A stretch of DNA of 64,000 nucleotides from Antedon bifida. Taxonomy: Eukaryota > Echinodermata > Crinoidea > Comatulida > Antedonidae. Below the pieces are notes generated by a model, which was given only the letters and a program-made list of their open reading frames with translations, was not told the DNA's origin and made no database searches. Location of the stretch: positions 1,240,001 through 1,304,000 of the forward strand of contig OY727102.1 of the NCBI GenBank assembly GCA_963402885.1, given 5' to 3'. A program made the position numbers and the translations under genes. This document shows positions 38,561 through 51,013 of the stretch, in pieces (position 1 is the first letter of the stretch; each line of letters begins with the position of its first letter).

Positions 38561-39413
38561 TAGAATATTATGATTTGCCTTAATACTATTTTGCTTTCTT
38601 GGTAACTGTGAGATACAGGCAAGCAAATATCTTGTTAGTAGATCACACAGGAAGCCGAGAAGGATGCGATGAAAGCGGGGGAACTGATTCAGATACCTCA
38701 TGTTGAGTGAAAGTGGCAGGCCTAGCGAATAAGTTGCCTAACTTGTTAATTGGCAGTGCTATTCTGAAGTTATTTAATTCATGTAATTGACAAGCTCAGA
38801 TAGCTTAACACGTTTAAAGAGGGTTGTTCACTTTTTTTCCTGAACACTTTAAAAACGGAAACAAACCAAGGAAATAACCATTACCAAACACGATCGGAAA
38901 TGACCGTGTTCGACTAATTGTCATAATGTGACTTGTCGTCTTCATATAACCAACTAACAAACATTTTCCTTTTAATTACCACTGAGTGGCTCACCTTAAT
39001 GTACTAAACCATATACAAATGAGTCAGTTCATTTCTCAATTGTCTCGATTGTTCTTGTATAGCTTTACATCAAAAAAGTGTCGAATCATACCTCATCTAC
39101 TACCTCACCAATGTTAGTGTTATTTCATTGTAATCACTGGCTGTTTTAGAAAGTCTCTCCTTATACGGTATACTTTAATATGCCCACCGTTTATCGGGTT
39201 TAAATGTAAACTTAAAGTTTAATTATTAAATATTTATTATGTAATTTAAAAAAATTAATTAAATAGATTAAATGTTGATACTCTACTTTTGTAGTGAACA
39301 CTAAATTGTTTTGAAGGTTTAAATGTCAACTGAAAGAGTAATTAAAAAAATTCTAAAAATACTAGGAATATAATTGTTACGCCATTTTTAAAGGTGTTTT
39401 CCGAAAAATTTTT

Positions 39414-39456
39414 CTTTGGCTGTTTTACTTTACCGTTTTAATTAGCCTTTTGCTTA
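39414..39456 (-). repeat. Dispersed repeat C, copy 3 (fragment)
   Basis: Read on the minus strand it gives AAAAGGCTAATTAAAACGG then TAAAGTAAAACAGCCAAAG, matching the core of 17701-17740. The rest of the family sequence is not seen. Confidence 0.45.
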
Positions 39457-41525
39457 TTTTATGATCTTCAACACCATGATCACTTCAATTCTGCGAACAG
39501 TTTTAAAGTTGGTTGATACCCTTATACAAAGAATTCTACTCCAAAACACAAACCAGTAGGAATCCGATTGCCCCAAGGGTCACCAAGTTGGTAAAGAGTT
39601 AAAAAACATATTGAAACAAACATTAATACAATAGTTATTCTGTTAAACTTGTTTTAATATAAGTACCAGCCTTTCTACCTAGACTCAGATGATTTTTCCC
39701 GGGTTTAGCCTCCAAATGTCATTTAGGCCTACTGTACACATAATCTAAATACATCATTTCAAACGATCAGTATAACTATTTCTTTCGCATGATCTGTAAG
39801 TTTTTTGTCCTTTTCCTAACTTTACAACTCAATTTAAACATTCATAATTTATTTGTGATTTATGTTTTTGAAAATATAAAATATGTCAATTGTAACTGCT
39901 TCTGTAAATGAACATTTGTTCTTATTTTATTCGTAATATATTTTACTTGTATTACTATTATTATTTTAGTTTCAAATTTTAACTGGACTTTATTTTAGAA
40001 TGTCGAATATAATTGAAAAATATAGTAAAATAAACACAGCTAGAGGCTAACGGTAATTTAATTCTATTCCATTGTTAAACGTATGTAATCAGTTACCGTA
40101 TAAAATAATATATATTTAAATCGCCCAATCTATCATTTAATATCATATTATAAATTAAATTAATTTTAAATGAAATTGAAGTTTACGTTTTCTTAGTCAT
40201 AAAGGATTTTTTTAAAGTTTAATACTTTTTTTAAGATTAAATTATTTGTTATTGTTGAACCTAATCGATCATTTCAATTGTATTAAACAAGAAGGTAACA
40301 CAACACAAAGGTCGCTTGGATGTTCGTTAATTTTTCTCTGTGAAAAAGTTCTAACTTGTAACTGATGTCTTAAACTCGTTTTTATTGTTAGCTTTATAAT
40401 GTTAACACCTGGCCTATGGCTTTTTCTGTTAATAATTGATGATATACCTGTCTTTTCAATCGACCAAGCCCAATTCAATCATTTTCCTGTTGAAATACAA
40501 AAATCCGTATTTTTCAACGTTTTTATTCAACAAGAACCACATACTGAATAACATTCTTATACAATGAAATGTATTTTATATGTACATTGAGACGGTTTAG
40601 AATGTATTCTCTGCCTGTGATATTTATAATACCGGAAATTGTATTATTATTTTACTAGTTTTATCATATTAATACAATATGCCCTTTATAAAGATATACT
40701 ACCGTATATGATTTTGAGACTAGTTTTCGCTGTACAAATTCATAAACATAGAATATAGAAATTATTATCAATTTTTGATTATTTTTATAACAAAAATTGT
40801 GATAGCATATATATTAATTCATTTTTGTGCCTATAGTTATGCAGACAGGATGTTATAATGCGCAACAATTAGAATTTCAGCGAAATAAAATATATTAAGA
40901 TTTGACGATTTGCTGGTGAAAGTTGGCACTTTATGGCCGCTAGAAACGCTAATGGAGCGCGTTCATTTCTCAGCCGTAGGCTTGTGCACGTCGTACGCCG
41001 GCTTGATTTTACTAACTCCTTCTTTTTGTCCGAATGGGTAATATGAAAAGATGTCTTTGATTTAATATGTAGAGTTCACGATCAAACACTTTAACGCCTA
41101 ATTAGTCGATTTGTGGCTAGCTAATTTGCCTCAATTTCAGCCTGTCAGAGTTACTTTTTCAACAAGAAATCTTTCCGCATTGTCCACCATGACCTTGACT
41201 AAACTACGCTGAAATTATCCAAATAAGTGATTTGTCTACATAATAGTTTCGACAATACAGTGACCTAAATGTGTACTATTCAGCTACGACGAATTTCCGT
41301 TTCGCGTTGTTTGACCTGGGATGACCGATTGGTGAAGGGGAATTCTAAAACCGTTTTCATTCATTTTGACGACGTTAAGTCGAACTGTCAACACACGCGC
41401 TTAATTCAATTCGGTTTGATTCTATCGACGAGTCGAAATGTGTTTATTATAGAAATCAAGGCTCACCAATTGTAGCATAGTACGGTACACTATGTAACTC
41501 CATAAACTCATTTGCAAAATGCTAT

Positions 41526-41605
41526 AATAACTATAATAATAATAATAAGACTTATACAGCGCATATATCCACAAAAGTGCTCAAGGCGCTTGTGAAAACC
41601 ATGAA
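41526..41605 (+). repeat. Dispersed repeat fragment with an (AAT)n lead
   Basis: An AATAATAATAATAAG run is followed by ACTTATACAGCGCATATATC and GTGCTCAAGGCGCTTG. The paired GCGC(A)/AAGGCGCTT blocks after a trinucleotide run recall a repeat tail I have seen in other invertebrates. A weakly similar fragment, in reverse, is at 52300-52390 (GGTGCTTTTCACAAGGCC). Confidence 0.4.
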
Positions 41606-44564
41606 ACATATTAAACTTAAACCTAAATACTACTGATAATAGTACAAAAACCGAAATAAAAAACAAGACCAATCGAACCCACATCACTGCTTCCGTTTAC
41701 CAGCAATTTATGGTGCATAGACCAGCCTGTACATAACTCACAGGTGTTCTAAGTGATGTGGGTATCTAGCAAAACAAATTAAAATATATAACTTTAACTA
41801 TTTTAAAAAGTAGAATTAATCTTTAGGTACGTACTTGTACTTGTATTATAATTTAATGTTAACAATGTACTATCTGTGAATATTACTTGAATGTGAATTT
41901 GAATGTGAATTTGATAACCACCACCCCCGCTCCAAGAACACCACAAATATAAAACATCTAATTGGGATTCATTCCATCAAATTGATCCATTGATAGCTTA
42001 ACTGCCTGTTGTATTGTTAAGCAAGTTTTAAACCAGTATTGCTTCCTTTCTATGAGGTGACTTTCAATTGTGGTTTTATTTTTGTTTACTATTTATTCAT
42101 AAAGTTCACTCCGTTAGCTTGCACTATTTGCGGTTGTTACGGTCTATTTACAAGGGCTATAGTTTGGGATGTAAATTTAATTAGGTATAATTTGTTTATT
42201 ATAGCACAAACAAAGACACATAATCGATTTATTCACATATATAATACCTCCATTATGGAATGTATTGCACTGAAATAGAATTGTGTATACATCCGTTTAG
42301 GTATAAACCACTGGGCTATTATTCTGGAGCGGACACAAGCACTACCCTGGATCCGCTCTTTACAGGGAAGAGTGAATATAATAATTATTAATTATATTAT
42401 TAATAATAATCTATGATTATATTATTAATAATTTGACTCTTGCTTGGAAGATTCAAGTTAAAATGTCCACTTGGTACAGGTATCCAGGTTAAAGTTATAG
42501 TGTGAATCATTCATTAGCCAACTCGGCTGCCATCTGTCTTAGCTATTGCATATATCCAACAGCGCTTCAATCAACATTATACAAGGTGTCTGGCCCTTTT
42601 AGACTAATATCGCATACATTGGCCTCTTAAATGAAATGATATAGGTTAACAATTATTAATATGACTATTATGTATTATAGCTGCTATTGAAGTTTTTTCC
42701 ACTCCTTGGCTCATTGCTCGTGTCATTTTTGTGGTGATCAGACTGTTTATCACAACATTATTCATTTTTTGATAGGCCTACTTTTTATTCTGTTTACAGA
42801 AGTTATACAAATCTGAAATTAAATATTTAATATAATAATATGTCATTTATTTATTAAAACATTATTCTTATTAAATTCTAATGTTTAGGCGTTAGTTTGC
42901 GTTTTGAACATTCACAAAACTTACATAGGCTTAAAAAGAAAACGAAAATACAACATTTGCTGAGGCAGTGTCGAAACAAAAGAAACGAAATTAAAGTTAT
43001 CAAAAAATGTAAATATTTGTTTACTCTTATATTTAGGCATATAAGTATCAGTATTCTTACTTCTTCTTCTGAAGTATGTCATAAAGTGTAGGCCTAGGTC
43101 TAGGCCTACTGTGTTAAGAACGACACCGGCCTATACTTGTAAACCATAACCTGAAAACAGAAATTTTCCCCGTTGTGTTATTGACATTTATGTTATTAAG
43201 AGATAAAGCCAATTATTATTACCACCCTGAAGTATTGTACAACATGACATGATGTTAAAACATTACTAATAACTTAACTATGTTATAGCTCTACTATAAA
43301 GGTCCGTTATTTAAATATCATTATATTGTTACATGGTATAATCAAACATCTTTATTCTTTAATCTTCGTTCATTATTCTTTCACACTTGGTTTACAGTCC
43401 ATAGCCCCGAGCTCCTAGAAGCGCAAATATTCTACTAGTCGAGGTTCAATGTATAATCGGTCTTCGCTATTGAAGAAAAAACTCGAATAATGCCATTATT
43501 GTTAAGCTACCAATTGAATTGACTTAAGTCTTCGACAACTTTTATGCTCTTAACGAAATTGAGCAAATATTCGGTACACTTCTAGCCTCTACGTTTGAAC
43601 ATATCCAAGGTCCCCTAAAATACTAACCGTTTAGCAAATACTGGCGCTTTGTGTTGCTCTGGTTTTGGGCTATAGAATTTCAATCCTCAATTTATTTTCT
43701 TTTATTCTAATCTATATTTCCTTCACAAGAACAATATCAATCACCTTTTGTGTGTGTCACTGTACTTTTAGGTTTGTTTTTGATCTATACAACTCAATTA
43801 ATTACATGTCCTATTTTTGGTCTTAACAAAATTTGCAAATTTGATTGGATGTTGGGTTCAAGTTCCAACTACAGTATAGCTGATGTCGGTTGCTACACTC
43901 ACAGTTATTTTCTTTTTGCCACATTTTGAATTTGTCTGCCACAACTATGTAACTACAACAGCTACGCAAAACTATTGGATCAACTCATAACTTTTCACTA
44001 AAATCATTTGCTATGCTATTTTGGGTGTTTTTATTTTGAATTTATTTTGTTACTACTTTTTATCTCACACGACTATTCAAATGTTAATAGACAAATTCAA
44101 AGTTATTGTGGAACAGGTTTTGGTTAAAAAGTTCAATCTGAATTAACTTAAAAACATTTTAAAGAACCTCTTAGTGAAAAGCGCCCTCAGCCATCTTGCG
44201 AGCTAACGATAAATATAATATACCTTAAATTCCGAAAATGTTGTCAGCCTAAAACTATTTTTTTTTATTTTCCTTCCCTTACTTTCTTCTGAAATATTAT
44301 GCCTTTAATCAATTATCAAGAACAAGAAAAATAGTACAGATATCAGATGCCACCTTCATTCTCACTAATACCGGTATTATTTACGTCTATTTTTCCAATA
44401 TAATCGATAGAATGTAATAGTTTTTGATAAAGTGATTGTGAAGGTGAAAGTATTGTATTAGGGTTAAACACAGAGGACTTTCGTGATGAAATTGTTGATT
44501 TTAGGAATCATTTCTAAACTGAAAGGACATAAGATGCTTCTTTATTTTCTGTATTTTAATTTTT

Positions 44565-44740
44565 TATTTATTTACACTGGGTAACCTCTTCAGTCAAAGA
44601 CTGGTCTCTCAGATGGCCCAGTTATGATCAGTGGCTGTGTATGTACTAGTACACCGAGGTAACCCCCTACTCATCTCGAAAGATGTACTAGGTTCTTTAA
44701 AGTGAAAAATGTGATGTGTACACTGGACCTATGGTTTATA
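44565..44740 (+). repeat. Dispersed repeat D fragment
   Basis: A GC-richer segment includes TTACACTGGGTAACCTCTTC, CAGATGGCCCAGTTATGATC and CTACTCATCTCGAAAGATGT followed by ACTAGGTTCTTTAA. The last phrase resembles a dispersed sequence seen in several marine invertebrate genomes, by memory. No second copy lies in this window, so the call depends on that recollection. Confidence 0.4.
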
Positions 44741-45960
44741 GTAATGTTATCTTAATTCGGTTATTCTATCTATGTTGTTTAACAAGACAGTTAAGACTGT
44801 GAATGTGAATCTATAAACTAAGTATAAATAAACGAAAATACTTTTGCTTAACCTTTATTATTTCGTAGGGACTGAGCTGCAATGCTGATGAGAATAATAC
44901 AGGCATATACTATCATTATGATATACAAACATGACGGAACATGAAAGTACATCTTGCAAAGAATCTTTGAGAAATCTGAAAACAGTGCAAATAGAGAAGA
45001 CAAAAACTGACAGGCTGGCAATTTAAAGTAAAGACGTATATAGATGCATCTTACAGATATAATATGCAAATGCTTATTATACAGAACATATGGAATTAAC
45101 TGTATGTATGCTTTTAATTATTACTTTTGTGCTTATTTAAGTTTACATTCACACGAATGGTCTAAAAGAGAAACATCTTCAGAGTGTCGATAGCCACTTT
45201 GAGCTTCTATGTCCCTGTGTAAACACTAATTTCAAACGTGAAACCGGTGAACAAATGTATACACCCTCCCCTGAGAACTCCCACCACTTGTCTGCCAAAT
45301 TATCAATAGAAAATCCACCAGCATACGTCAATATAGGCTTCTGTGTTACACACGTTTTGAGGAATAGGTGTTACACGCCATTGTTACTTGTGCAAATTAA
45401 CTGCTTAAAATGACAAAGATTCTTCTGAAACCAGAAGAGTCTTACTGATGGGTACTTCATGAGTTAGATTACCACTAAGCGTATGCTAATTTTTTAATAC
45501 ATCAATACATTAGTAAATAGGTGTCCTCGTCCCAGTTATATTATATTTTTGGATAACTGAATGGCCTATTTCTCATCACTTTGTTGGTATAACACGTACT
45601 TTAACAATCAATGTATGTATTACGGTTATTAAAAAGGAACAATAACCATTAACAAAGAAACAAAGTTTTCAACATTAATATACTATTAAATGAGTGTGCT
45701 TTTATCAAAATGAGACAACCTTTGACCTAAATATAGGCATAATTTCAGATGTTAGTGTTTTTTACCATCAATTTAACTACAGTTCCCTTTTTAAAACTTG
45801 GTTTGCAAAAACAACCCATTAATTACTATTTTGGTGAAAATTCAATCTTAAAACTTTTTTTTTTTGGCGTATGCTAGTGGCAAACTTACTTCCTAAAATA
45901 TATTTGTAGTAACCTAAATGAAATCAGAATTAATTTATTATTCATCGCTAAAATACTTAC

Positions 45961-46060
45961 GACTACTCGGATTATGCTAACCAACAACAGAATGCTTTTT
46001 AAAAATCGAAATCAATCATGGCCGCCGGGGGCGTCGTTCAAAGGTATCGATCCACATTTT
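45961..46060 (-). other. Candidate orphan first exon or small CpG-rich promoter
   Basis: A compact GC-rich core (46019-46037, GGCCGCCGGGGGCGTCG on plus) lies in AT-rich DNA. On the minus strand it leads to a perfect U1-type donor, AGTC|GTAAGTAT, with only a short ATG frame (MIDFDF then stop), so it could be a non-coding first exon. On the plus strand an ATG at 46019 in good context opens MAAGGVVQR before CAAAG|GTATCG, a usable donor. Neither reading has homology support. Confidence 0.25.
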
Positions 46061-47894
46061 CATAACGAATAATATCTTTAAACGTAAATCCCATATTGTG
46101 CTTTTGACTAGTAGTTAGCATTATTAGTAGTGAAAGAGTAAATAAATTATTATTATTAATTAGTGTTATTATTTTGTTAAAGATTTATTGTCTTAAGGTC
46201 TAGATTAGAAATCGCACTGCGCTTTGTACCCCCCAATTCAATCTAATACAATATTTATTTACTTAATTAATTAAAACAATATAGTCGAACTTTAAAATAA
46301 ACAAGAAAATAGGCAGGATAAAAGAAGGATAGTACTTGATCCGGGCATGACGAAATAGAGATGAAAGGCCATCAAAAAGCACATTGAATTTACCATTCCG
46401 AATTGCTTACTGCGCTATATACGCTTAATGTCACAGACAGATGACATAAACACTTCCAAATATTATTTTGTTTTAAAGAAACATGGACTTTCTAATTTTC
46501 CTAAATTATTATCTATCAATTACCATCATCAACATAGTCGTCAACAACGTCATAACATCGTCATCAACATTTTTAATTTAAAGTTTCTAATCATAATTAA
46601 AACTACAAAACATTTTGTGTGAAAGTGGTGCCAATTTACAACTGTTTACGTTTTTGCGTAAAGTCACTGCTTTCTTCCAATTAAAATCAGTTAAAAAATA
46701 CCTAATTCATGTCAAATAATCATAATCATTGCTATCGAAATCATTATTCAGATCATAATTGTTACTAAAATGAGTTGCTGGAGTTTATCATAAACAGATG
46801 GTGAAATTGACTATGTGTCTTAAAACACAAAGAAAAAGTTAAAGGTTTCTTTAGTAGAAACCATCGCCTATAGCCAACAATAACAAAGAAAGTAAGTGTG
46901 TCAAAAAGAATAATAACTGATTTAAGCTAACATTTACAATATAGTATATGCACAGTTTATAAATAGACTGGAACGGTCATCCCGGTAAAAATATTGTTTT
47001 AAATAAAAAATAATAATTTCAAATTAGAAAAAATCTAAATCTAGTCTGTGTAGATCTTAAATTAAAAAACCAACATCAGGAAAACTAAACCATTAGTGCT
47101 TATACATATTTAGTAATAAAGTTTTTAGAAGTGACAGTAGATCAGTTTGCATCAAACCACCCGAACACATCCGAATACACGAACGCATCCGAATGCACAA
47201 ACGCACCCGAATACGTCAATAGAATGTTAAAAAACCAGGTGGTGTTGGTGTCTTATTGATATTATATTCAGCTCTCTAAAAATAGTTCTTAACTGAAGAA
47301 GCTAAGAAAAAGAAAATTGATAGACTTTCTGGAAGGAATTTAATAGCTAAATGTAACTTTTCTAATAACAATATTCCTTTTTTGATAGACACTTAATGTT
47401 TTGCTTTTCACATTGTTCTACTGTATGTCTCGCCCCAATTGTAGTCATTCGTTTCGGTATTCCCAATATCTAACACAGTATTGTTGTATATAGGCCTATT
47501 ACAAACATTACTGTTTTTTGTCGACCTTATGTTATAATGACATAGTTTATTTAAATTGAAAACACGAATTTTGAGGTAGCAATACGTGGACGGGAACATC
47601 AGGATATTAGTTCGTATGTTAGATTGTTGAGGTAGCAAATAAGATATTAGTAATATAGTTTGTATGTTAGATAACGGCATTTTAACTATTAACTATATTG
47701 AATATTGTTTTTTATATACCCTTTTGATTATATTTTATTACCTAAGTTTAATATTATTTCTTAATTATAGAACCTTTTTCATTTTTCTCTATCATAATTT
47801 ATCTCGTAATATCAGACATCACGTGGCATCAATGAATCAACATACAGTAAAGATTGTACACACTTAGTTTGTACTTACTTATGGTATCCACTAC

Positions 47895-48066
47895 ACATGG
47901 TATTTCAGATAGTTTTCTTATTTCTTTTGAATTGTCAATGTTTGAAACATTTTACTGTTAGATGTAATTTTTTACATTAAAAAAACTGTAAATTTAACAG
48001 TTTTTTTTTACAGTGATACATGGTATTTCAGATAGTTTTCTTATTTCTTTTGAATTGTCAATGTTT
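47895..48066 (+). repeat. Direct duplication with a 49-bp identical block
   Basis: ACATGGTATTTCAGATAGTT and the next 29 bases occur identically at 47895-47943 and 48018-48066, a 123-bp period. The spacer holds a stem, AAAAAAACTGT / ACAGTTTTTTT. Exact identity in AT-rich non-coding DNA points to a recent event. Confidence 0.9.
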
Positions 48067-50846
48067 TAAAACTTTTTTTAAAGAGAAATATATAAAATTG
48101 ACGATTTAGATGTACAGTATTTTGTTACTTTATCTATTTTTGCATGGCTTTTTGTTTTATTCGGTCAAAGCACATATATATCGAATCTTTTCAACTTGAT
48201 CCATTAACTTTATTTTCATTCTATCCTATGGTTTTACGTAATATTTCTCATAAATTCCTATAATAAATATTTTGAAAACTGCCATATTAAACAATAGAAT
48301 AACCAATTTAACTGTTTGAAAAAACGGTTGTGCAAATGTACAAGAAAAGGTTCAATGTTAAAAAGCTAATATTGACTACGACCTTCTCATGAAACTTGAT
48401 ATTCTTCTGTTAAAAGTCGTTCTCCAAATCACATAATCAATTTTTATATTGATCTTATTTATCTGCTATTTGTACAAAGATCTGCTCCACAAACGAAAGC
48501 TATTTGAGAATATAAAATATGAGACAGGGTACCAGAAGTGTAAACTTAGAACAACAATAGTGTCTTAGCTGTTCAAACAGTAAATGTGATACGTTTAGAA
48601 GCATCAACTATAGTTTACAAAAGAAGACAAGAATTACAGAACAAATACAATTCGATATGAACGTGTGAATGAGACAAAGATGATACGATAGGAATATAGC
48701 GAAATAAGCAACTTGTTTAACATTGTCAGATTATTGTGATGTTAGGCGAATTTATCTGTACGAATCAAAAGCAATGTGTTTATGCGAGCACTATTTCCAC
48801 TCACTTTTTGTGAAACGAAAAAAAATGCGCAACCACACCAATAGAAGTTCAGAAAATATTCGCATGAATAAACTCGTCAGTGTGAAACAGACCTAATACA
48901 TTTTTGATATACAGGATTGTTAATTTATTGATATTTGTAAAATATTATTATTTATATATTTTGTCAGGAATGTTATTTCTGCATTGGGCTATAAAACTAT
49001 ATTCCATGATCTCTGTCATGTTAGATCATTTAAAGTTTTCTTTATTTTTGTTTATTTTTAGAAATGTATTATTGAAAACATAATTACATTTGCTAATTTT
49101 ATTAACAGAACCCACTTTCAAGTTGAGACTAATATAGGATCTGTACGGTTCAGTCACCTCTAGCGCTAGTAGATGGCTGTAAGTGATTTAAATTGAATTT
49201 CGCCTGTACGTAGGAAGAGCAGCTCTTTTCCCTGAAGATAAAGCCCGGTAGCCACTGTCATTTTATAAACCTGTATTATTACCGTATCATGTTTCTCTCT
49301 GTAGAATTTAAAGGCAAGGTGTTGGTTGTGAGATTCTCCGGGGAGTGATTGATCTAGATGTATTTTCATTAACGTCAAATCCAATGCAACTAAATTCCAG
49401 TATTGTCTTTGGAATATGACTGTGTAGAAATTAAACTTATAACGTTTTTTTTCAAAGATTATGAAAAAGTTAATATAGAGTTTCCGCTTATTTTCTCCTT
49501 CCTTAAAGCAATGAATTGTTATTGTCCCGTAAGCTTAATTTGGTATTACATTATATATCCTATCTAATTGCACTAATGAACGTTACTAATTGAGTGGAGT
49601 ACGATAAATTAGCATAAATAGCGGGCAATTAACCTTGTATATAATACAGATTACATTCTGTAACCATTCATTATGGAACCACTAGTTGTTCATTATAACA
49701 CACCTTTCTGTTTTACAACCATACACTTGAGTGTCATTACCAATGACGTCATTATCAATGTTTTCTTCCTCTGTTTACTATATCGAACACGAAACTATTA
49801 GTGCCTTTATTGTCAGAACTGAAAAAGGACTGTAAAAAATAGGACCATTACAAATAGGCCTACTTGTTCTCCCCGCCCGGAATTAGAAACTATTCAACAT
49901 ATATTTTATATAAATAGGCCTATAGATAATTTTTTTAAAGATAATTTCCATTTTGCGCTATAAAGTCAATAAGAAATGTAATTTCCATTTTTTTTTGTAG
50001 TAAAGAAATGTTGTATTACATAGTATAGGCCTATATGTATATAAATGTATTATCACTCTAAAGAGCACCCCATCAATTATGGTCATATCCTCGACATCAC
50101 CAACATTGCATAAAGGCAAAACAGTTTCTAATTGGTCGTGTCGAATTATCAATCAGATAATTATTTATTTGGCAAATTTGTTAGGCCTAACTACCGAAAT
50201 TACTTTTCTTATATTTTCAATCAAATCAAAAGAAAACTTAGTTAGGACCAAGGCTTCAGTAATGTTGAAATACGCCTTCCAACAAAAAGATTACACATAA
50301 AACAGATAGGCCTAATACATTTTTTTTAAATAACAAAGAATTCGTCATTAAAAAAATGTGATTGGTTGTGCTTGACTGAACAGCGCGTAAATTACGCTAA
50401 TGCTGATTGGTTGTAATTGGACTGATGTAAATTGGCGAGCGTTAACTTGTGAGAACTAATTACAGTGTCATTACACACAACAAGTGACTCATTATTGTAC
50501 ATGAATGATATCTAAATGAGTCGAATGTGTTCCAGTTAATTAGCGTAGTCCGAACTATTATGAAGGATGGTACTAATTATAATTACCCATTTGTTAAATT
50601 GTTGCATATTCTTAGATATAAAAAAATTAACATCTGGGACATGAAACTAAAATTTCAGTGAAGGCATTTTCGATAATGTATAAGTAAAATGTTGGAGTGA
50701 TAACTTTGTACATATTATAATAACGCCAATTGTAATTGCCTCGTCTATATTATATATTCATTGAACTGCAGATATGATATGAATACAAATTAATAATTAC
50801 AAGGAACATAATGCTCATAATGCAACACATTAGTACACTAATTCTA

Positions 50847-51013
50847 TAGCTCTGTCTACACTATCACACTTTATGTGATAAAAACATATGATGTGCCCAT
50901 ATATGGACACGATGATGTCATATCACTACCATAATTAGGAATATCACTACCATATTTGGGCACATCACACTTTTTGGTCAAACTACTTAGATACCGTAGT
51001 GTAGACAGAGCTT
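50847..51013. mobile_element. MITE family A, copy 5
   Basis: Starts TAGCTCTGTCTACACTATCA and ends GTAGTGTAGACAGAGCTT, with TA flanks. Inner blocks ATGATGTGCCCATATATGG, GATGATGTCATATCACTACC and GGGCACATCACAC match copy 3 in orientation. It is 167 bp and non-coding. Confidence 0.8.

Larger units (their letters stand above)
38561..45960. other. AT-rich intergenic stretch, no gene recognised
   Basis: No credible exon was found. It contains the reverse-strand dispersed repeat C copy 3 (39414-39456), a trinucleotide-led repeat at 41526-41605, a tandem duplication of TATATTATTAATAAT near 42390-42430, two linked TAGGCCTA octamers at about 43090-43112, and dispersed repeat D (44565-44740). Confidence 0.6.

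Noticed and set aside
38288-38701. 137-codon minus-strand frame, the longest outside simple repeats
   Set aside because: Its C-terminal third is translated MITE B and the rest has no recognised domain, splice context or promoter.
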